A stretch of 9,202 bases of DNA from an uncultured Victivallales bacterium (GTDB lineage Bacteria > Verrucomicrobiota > Lentisphaeria > Oligosphaerales > JAFGRS01). The notes under the pieces are model-generated. The model did no database searches. It was not told the DNA's origin and saw nothing but the letters and a program-made list of their open reading frames with translations. Position 1 is the first letter of the stretch, and each line of letters opens with the position of its first letter. A program made the translations under genes and the position numbers. The DNA lies in NCBI GenBank assembly GCA_903834675.1, contig CAILKC010000452.1:1-9202 (forward strand), written 5' to 3'. Below are positions 6,293 through 9,202 of this stretch, in pieces.

Positions 6293-6314
6293 GGGCTGAG
6301 GGCGGAAGGCTGAA
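6287..6314 (+). repeat. Four heptamer units at wzm stop
   Basis: The units GTGTGAG, GGCTGAG, GGCGGAA and GGCTGAA start at 6287, 6294, 6301 and 6308. The first contains the wzm TGA stop. Bases 6293-6314 match 1829-1850 at 19 of 22 positions. The block occupies the start of the short wzm-wzt gap. The rest of the gap (6315-6368) shows no terminator. Confidence 0.5.
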
Positions 6315-6368
6315 GCGCCGCCAGGGCCTTCGCCGTTCCGTCTTTGCCATTTGCCACAGTCGTTCATT

Positions 6369-7739
6369 ATGCCCAACGAAGTCGTCATCCGAGTCGAACG
6401 CCTCAGTAAGCAGTACCGCCTGGGCCAGATTGGCGGCACCACGCTGCGCGAGGACGTGCAGCGTTGGTGGGCTCGGGTGCGGCAGCAGCCCGACCCAACC
6501 CTGAAGGTGACCGAGACGAACGTCAGGGACCGGAAGGCCGACACTGGAACCACACCGGATGCGAGGCATTTGCCGACCTCCCCCAGCCGCGTACCGCGCC
6601 CGGACTTCGTTTGGGCGCTCCAAGACGTTTCCTTCGACGTCAAGCGCGGTGAGGTGCTCGGCATCATCGGGCGCAACGGTGCTGGCAAGTCGACGCTACT
6701 CAAGATTCTGTCGCGGATCACGGCGCCGACCACGGGGCAGGTCAAGGTCAAGGGCCGCATCGTCAGCCTGCTCGAAGTCGGCACCGGCATGCACCCCGAG
6801 CTGACCGGCCGCGAGAACATTTTCCTCAACGGCGCCATCCTCGGCATGACCAAGGCCGAGATCGCCGGCAAGCTCGACGCGATCATCGACTTCTCCGGCT
6901 GCGAGCGTTTCGTCGATACCCCTGTCAAGCGTTACTCCTCCGGCATGATGGTCCGCCTCGGCTTCGCCGTGGCTGCCCACCTCGAGCCCGAGATCCTCAT
7001 CGTCGACGAGGTCCTTGCCGTCGGCGACGCCGAGTTCCAGAAGAAGTGCATCGGCAAGATGCAGGACGTCGCCGGGCATGGCCGCACGGTGCTGTTCGTG
7101 AGCCATAACATGGCGTCCATCGCGCAGTTGACCTCGCGCTGCATGGTTCTGGAGTCTGGAACGACGGACTTCGTCGGCGCCACCGACCAGGCCATCGAGC
7201 GGTATCTGCAGAGCGGCCCACAACCCGTGCCACGGCGGCAGGTTGGCAGGCGGTTGCTGGCCGCGTTCCCGCCGGAAGATGTTGCGGTTCCAGACCCCAA
7301 GGTCACCCTCCTTGAGTTGGGATTGTCTGCTGCCACCCCGGCTGAGATCCCCGTTGGCGGGGAGATCGAGGTCGACGTGTTGTTACAGACCGTGCAACCC
7401 ATGGAGGGGCTCGCCTTCGGATACACGGTGCGGGACGAGGTCAAGGGGCCGGTCCTGACGGGCTACTCGCCAGCGTTCGCGGTGGCCACCGCCGGGGAAC
7501 ACCGCCGGATGCTCCATATCCGGGGCCTGGATCTGGCCCCGGGGGCCTATGACGTGTGCCTGAGTGTACAGACTGGCGGGATCTGCGAGCCCAAGTACAT
7601 CTACGCGATTGTCTGGGGACTGGGACGGTTCGCGGTGGGCAACCGCCTCACCGACAATACCCACCTCTGGGACTGGCATCGTGGCTGGGGCCGGGTTCTC
7701 CATCGTGACGCCGCCGTCACGACGCCCGCCATGCCCTAG
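6369..7739 (+). CDS. wzt: ABC export ATPase Wzt with C-terminal glycan-binding domain
   Basis: This 456-residue cytoplasmic ATPase should drive glycan export with Wzm. Numbering is from ATG 6369. Residues 1-280 are the nucleotide-binding domain: Walker A GRNGAGKST (101-109), signature YSSGM (189-193), Walker B ILIVDE (209-214) and switch His in VSHNMAS (His246). A variable insert at about 38-80, before the Walker A region, is common in this group. VSLLEVGTGMHPELTGREN (132-150) is characteristic of O-antigen and teichoic-acid exporters. Residues 300-440 look like a Wzt C-terminal beta-sandwich domain (for example GGEIEVDVLLQT, GLAFGYTVRD, LAPGAYDVCLSV). In studied systems this domain recognises the modified end of the glycan. 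A TTG at 6351 is in frame, but ATG 6369 gives the usual N-terminus. Three bases separate its stop from the next gene. Confidence 0.94.
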   Translation: MPNEVVIRVERLSKQYRLGQIGGTTLREDVQRWWARVRQQPDPTLKVTETNVRDRKADTGTTPDARHLPTSPSRVPRPDFVWALQDVSFDVKRGEVLGIIGRNGAGKSTLLKILSRITAPTTGQVKVKGRIVSLLEVGTGMHPELTGRENIFLNGAILGMTKAEIAGKLDAIIDFSGCERFVDTPVKRYSSGMMVRLGFAVAAHLEPEILIVDEVLAVGDAEFQKKCIGKMQDVAGHGRTVLFVSHNMASIAQLTSRCMVLESGTTDFVGATDQAIERYLQSGPQPVPRRQVGRRLLAAFPPEDVAVPDPKVTLLELGLSAATPAEIPVGGEIEVDVLLQTVQPMEGLAFGYTVRDEVKGPVLTGYSPAFAVATAGEHRRMLHIRGLDLAPGAYDVCLSVQTGGICEPKYIYAIVWGLGRFAVGNRLTDNTHLWDWHRGWGRVLHRDAAVTTPAMP

Positions 7740-7742
7740 TCA

Positions 7743-8657
7743 GTGCGTCGGGACGCCCGGAATTACCTCCTCCGCCCGGTTGCGCGGGTCGCATTGAAGA
7801 AGCTCAGACTCGTCAGCATGGCTTCACTATCCTCAGCTAAACGAGTAGCGCATGGGATCTGCCGTTCTCTGGGCTTCGACGTCTTCCGCCTCGCCAACCT
7901 CGACCGGTTCCTCGACAACCGGGAGCGGGAGCGGCGCGACACGTACTTGGCGCAACTGGCTCGGGCTCGACAGACGAAAGAGGCGGGCCAGACCGGTCTG
8001 CAAGGGTCCCACGCTGCCTCCGCCAGTACGGCCGTCTCCTGGGTGCCTGCCGAGGATTTACTTCCTGCTGCCTGTGCCAGGTTACAGGCGGCCCACACCG
8101 TCTTGGACGTCGGCTGCGGCATTCACCCGCAGCGCCTGATCGCCGCATCCGTCCACATCTGCTGCGAGCCCTTCTGGGAGTATCTCCACCGAGTCATGGT
8201 GGAGACCGCAGGTGATCCGCGTTACGTCTTCGTGAACGCTGGCATCGACCAGGCCATGTCCATCTTTCCTCCTCAGTCCGTCGATACGGTCTTCCTGCTG
8301 GATGTCGTTGAGCATCTGGACAAGCCGGCAGGCACTACCGCAATCGCTCAGTTCAGGCGGACCGCGCGCCAGCAGGTGGTGGTGTTCACCCCGGTAGGCT
8401 TCATGCCACAGCATTACGGGCAGGGTGAGGCGGATTCGTGGGGCATGCAGGGAGGTGCCTGGCAGGAGCACCGCTCTGCCTGGCTCCCCGAGGACTTCCC
8501 GGCTGCCGAGGGTTGGGAGGTCGTGGCTTGCCGCGATTTCCACCGCAATGACGCCAACGGTTCTCCCCTGCCGGAGCCCTGTGGCGCCATGTGGGCCGTG
8601 TGGACCCACCCCGCCGCCGTGGGTACGCCTGGATCCAGCGAGGAGCCGCGCCGTTGA
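7743..8657 (+). CDS. Class I SAM-dependent methyltransferase
   Basis: The 304-residue product (from GTG 7743) has a Rossmann-type methyltransferase core. HTVLDVGCGIHPQ (118-130) is motif I for SAM binding, CCEPFWEYL (140-148) carries the acidic motif II residue, and SVDTVFLLDVVEHLDK (179-194) is the motif IV region with the EHL signature. Residues 1-115 are a basic, partly helical N-terminal region of unknown role. Its substrate is unknown. Its position 3 bases after wzt makes a sugar O-methyltransferase acting on the exported glycan the natural guess. GTG 7743 fits translational coupling to wzt, but no clear Shine-Dalgarno is seen; ATG 7818 (residue 26) is an alternative start. The 3' end overlaps the next gene by 4 bases. 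Confidence 0.85.
   Translation: MRRDARNYLLRPVARVALKKLRLVSMASLSSAKRVAHGICRSLGFDVFRLANLDRFLDNRERERRDTYLAQLARARQTKEAGQTGLQGSHAASASTAVSWVPAEDLLPAACARLQAAHTVLDVGCGIHPQRLIAASVHICCEPFWEYLHRVMVETAGDPRYVFVNAGIDQAMSIFPPQSVDTVFLLDVVEHLDKPAGTTAIAQFRRTARQQVVVFTPVGFMPQHYGQGEADSWGMQGGAWQEHRSAWLPEDFPAAEGWEVVACRDFHRNDANGSPLPEPCGAMWAVWTHPAAVGTPGSSEEPRR
8641..8645 (+). promoter_or_regulatory. Ribosome binding site for FkbM-family gene
   Basis: AGGAG at 8641-8645, within GAGGAG, sits 8 bases before TTG 8654. It is the clearest Shine-Dalgarno in the window and decides the choice of a TTG start. Confidence 0.65.
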
Positions 8658-9202
8658 AGTCCCTGCTCAAACGCGTGCTCTACGGCCTGGGACTGGAGGT
8701 CCGGCTCCGGCGCAATGTCGAAGCCCATGCTCGGCGGGAGTGGGAGGACAAGTGGTGCGAGCGCTGGCGGCCCTTCGTGGCCCATCGCCCGATCCGGACG
8801 ATCCTGGACATCGGCGCGAATGCCGGCCAGTTCGCGCGTCTCGCGCACCGTTTGTGCCCACAGGCTCGCATTCTCTCCTTCGAACCGCTGCCCGACTGCT
8901 TCGTTGAGCTCCAGAGGAATCTGGAAGTGATCCCGGGCGCCAGAGCCTTCAACGTGGCGCTAGGCGACCACGCGGGGATGGTGACCATGAACCGTAGTGC
9001 CTTCACGCCGTGCTCGTCACTGCTGGCCGGTACGGCGGATCTTGGCAGGGATATCCCGGCCGCCGCAGCCGTGTCTCAGGTCTCCGTTCCGCTGCTTCGC
9101 CTTGATGACATCCTGGCGGATGCAGGAGTGGACGACGAACTGCTGATCAAGATGGACGTCCAAGGCTTCGAGCCGCAGGTGATCCGCGGAGGACCTGCCG
9201 CC
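8654..9202 (+). CDS. FkbM-family methyltransferase, 3' truncated by window
   Basis: An open frame of 183 codons runs to the last base of the window without a stop. The product is an FkbM-type SAM-dependent methyltransferase, a family that O-methylates sugars and other hydroxyl groups. Visible motifs are TILDIGANAGQFARLA (49-64, SAM binding), FEPLP (76-80, the acidic motif II residue that contacts the SAM ribose) and LLIKMDVQGFEPQVIRGG (163-180), the family hallmark near the active site. The family is usually about 220-280 residues, so the missing part is probably the last few dozen residues. TTG 8654 is the likely start: AGGAG lies at ideal distance, and TTGA overlaps the preceding TGA stop by 4 bases, suggesting translational coupling. 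With the preceding methyltransferase it suggests a methylated glycan. Confidence 0.85.
   Translation, partial: MKSLLKRVLYGLGLEVRLRRNVEAHARREWEDKWCERWRPFVAHRPIRTILDIGANAGQFARLAHRLCPQARILSFEPLPDCFVELQRNLEVIPGARAFNVALGDHAGMVTMNRSAFTPCSSLLAGTADLGRDIPAAAAVSQVSVPLLRLDDILADAGVDDELLIKMDVQGFEPQVIRGGPAA

Overview
The window is GC-rich, tightly packed and coded entirely on the + strand. It looks like part of a surface or exopolysaccharide locus of a Gram-negative bacterium. The gene set (polyprenyl-phosphate glycosylphosphotransferase, EpsI-fused exosortase, Wzm/Wzt exporter, methyltransferases) points to a proteobacterium. A gammaproteobacterium of the purple-sulfur type (Chromatiales) is a reasonable guess from gene content and repeat style, but nothing here proves the genus.

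Layout. 1-352: no gene. 12-197 is an inverted-repeat-bounded, MITE-like element with strong internal palindromes, followed by an unremarkable leader. 353-1849: a WecA/MraY-family undecaprenyl-phosphate sugar-1-phosphate transferase with an unusual soluble C-terminal extension. 1850-1972: a spacer with two tandem 15-bp palindromes. 1973-2935: an NAD-dependent sugar-nucleotide epimerase that best fits UDP-glucuronate 4-epimerase. 2936-3084: a spacer filled mostly by a second inverted-repeat element. 3085-4833: an exosortase fused to an EpsI domain. 4834-5314: a 481-base gap with a candidate sigma-70 promoter and a third inverted-repeat element (5105-5285), which has a perfect 16-bp terminal repeat and 7-bp flanking direct repeats. 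5315-6292 and 6369-7739: Wzm permease and Wzt ATPase with a C-terminal glycan-recognition domain. 7743-8657: a SAM-dependent methyltransferase. 8654-9202: an FkbM-family methyltransferase cut off by the window edge, starting at TTG and overlapping its neighbour by 4 bases.

How the genes may work together. The WecA-like enzyme would load the first sugar phosphate on the lipid carrier. The epimerase would supply an activated (probably uronic acid) sugar. Wzm/Wzt would export the finished lipid-linked glycan across the inner membrane. The methyltransferases could decorate or cap the chain, and the Wzt C-terminal domain might read such a cap. The exosortase would process and anchor PEP-CTERM-like proteins, which are commonly encoded near EPS loci; no substrate is visible here.

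The most unusual feature is non-coding. Three different inverted-repeat elements, of unrelated sequence, sit just upstream of three biosynthesis or export genes. A degenerate 7-base repeat also recurs at the stop codons of two unrelated genes. The protein families are known ones; I see no convincing undescribed protein system.
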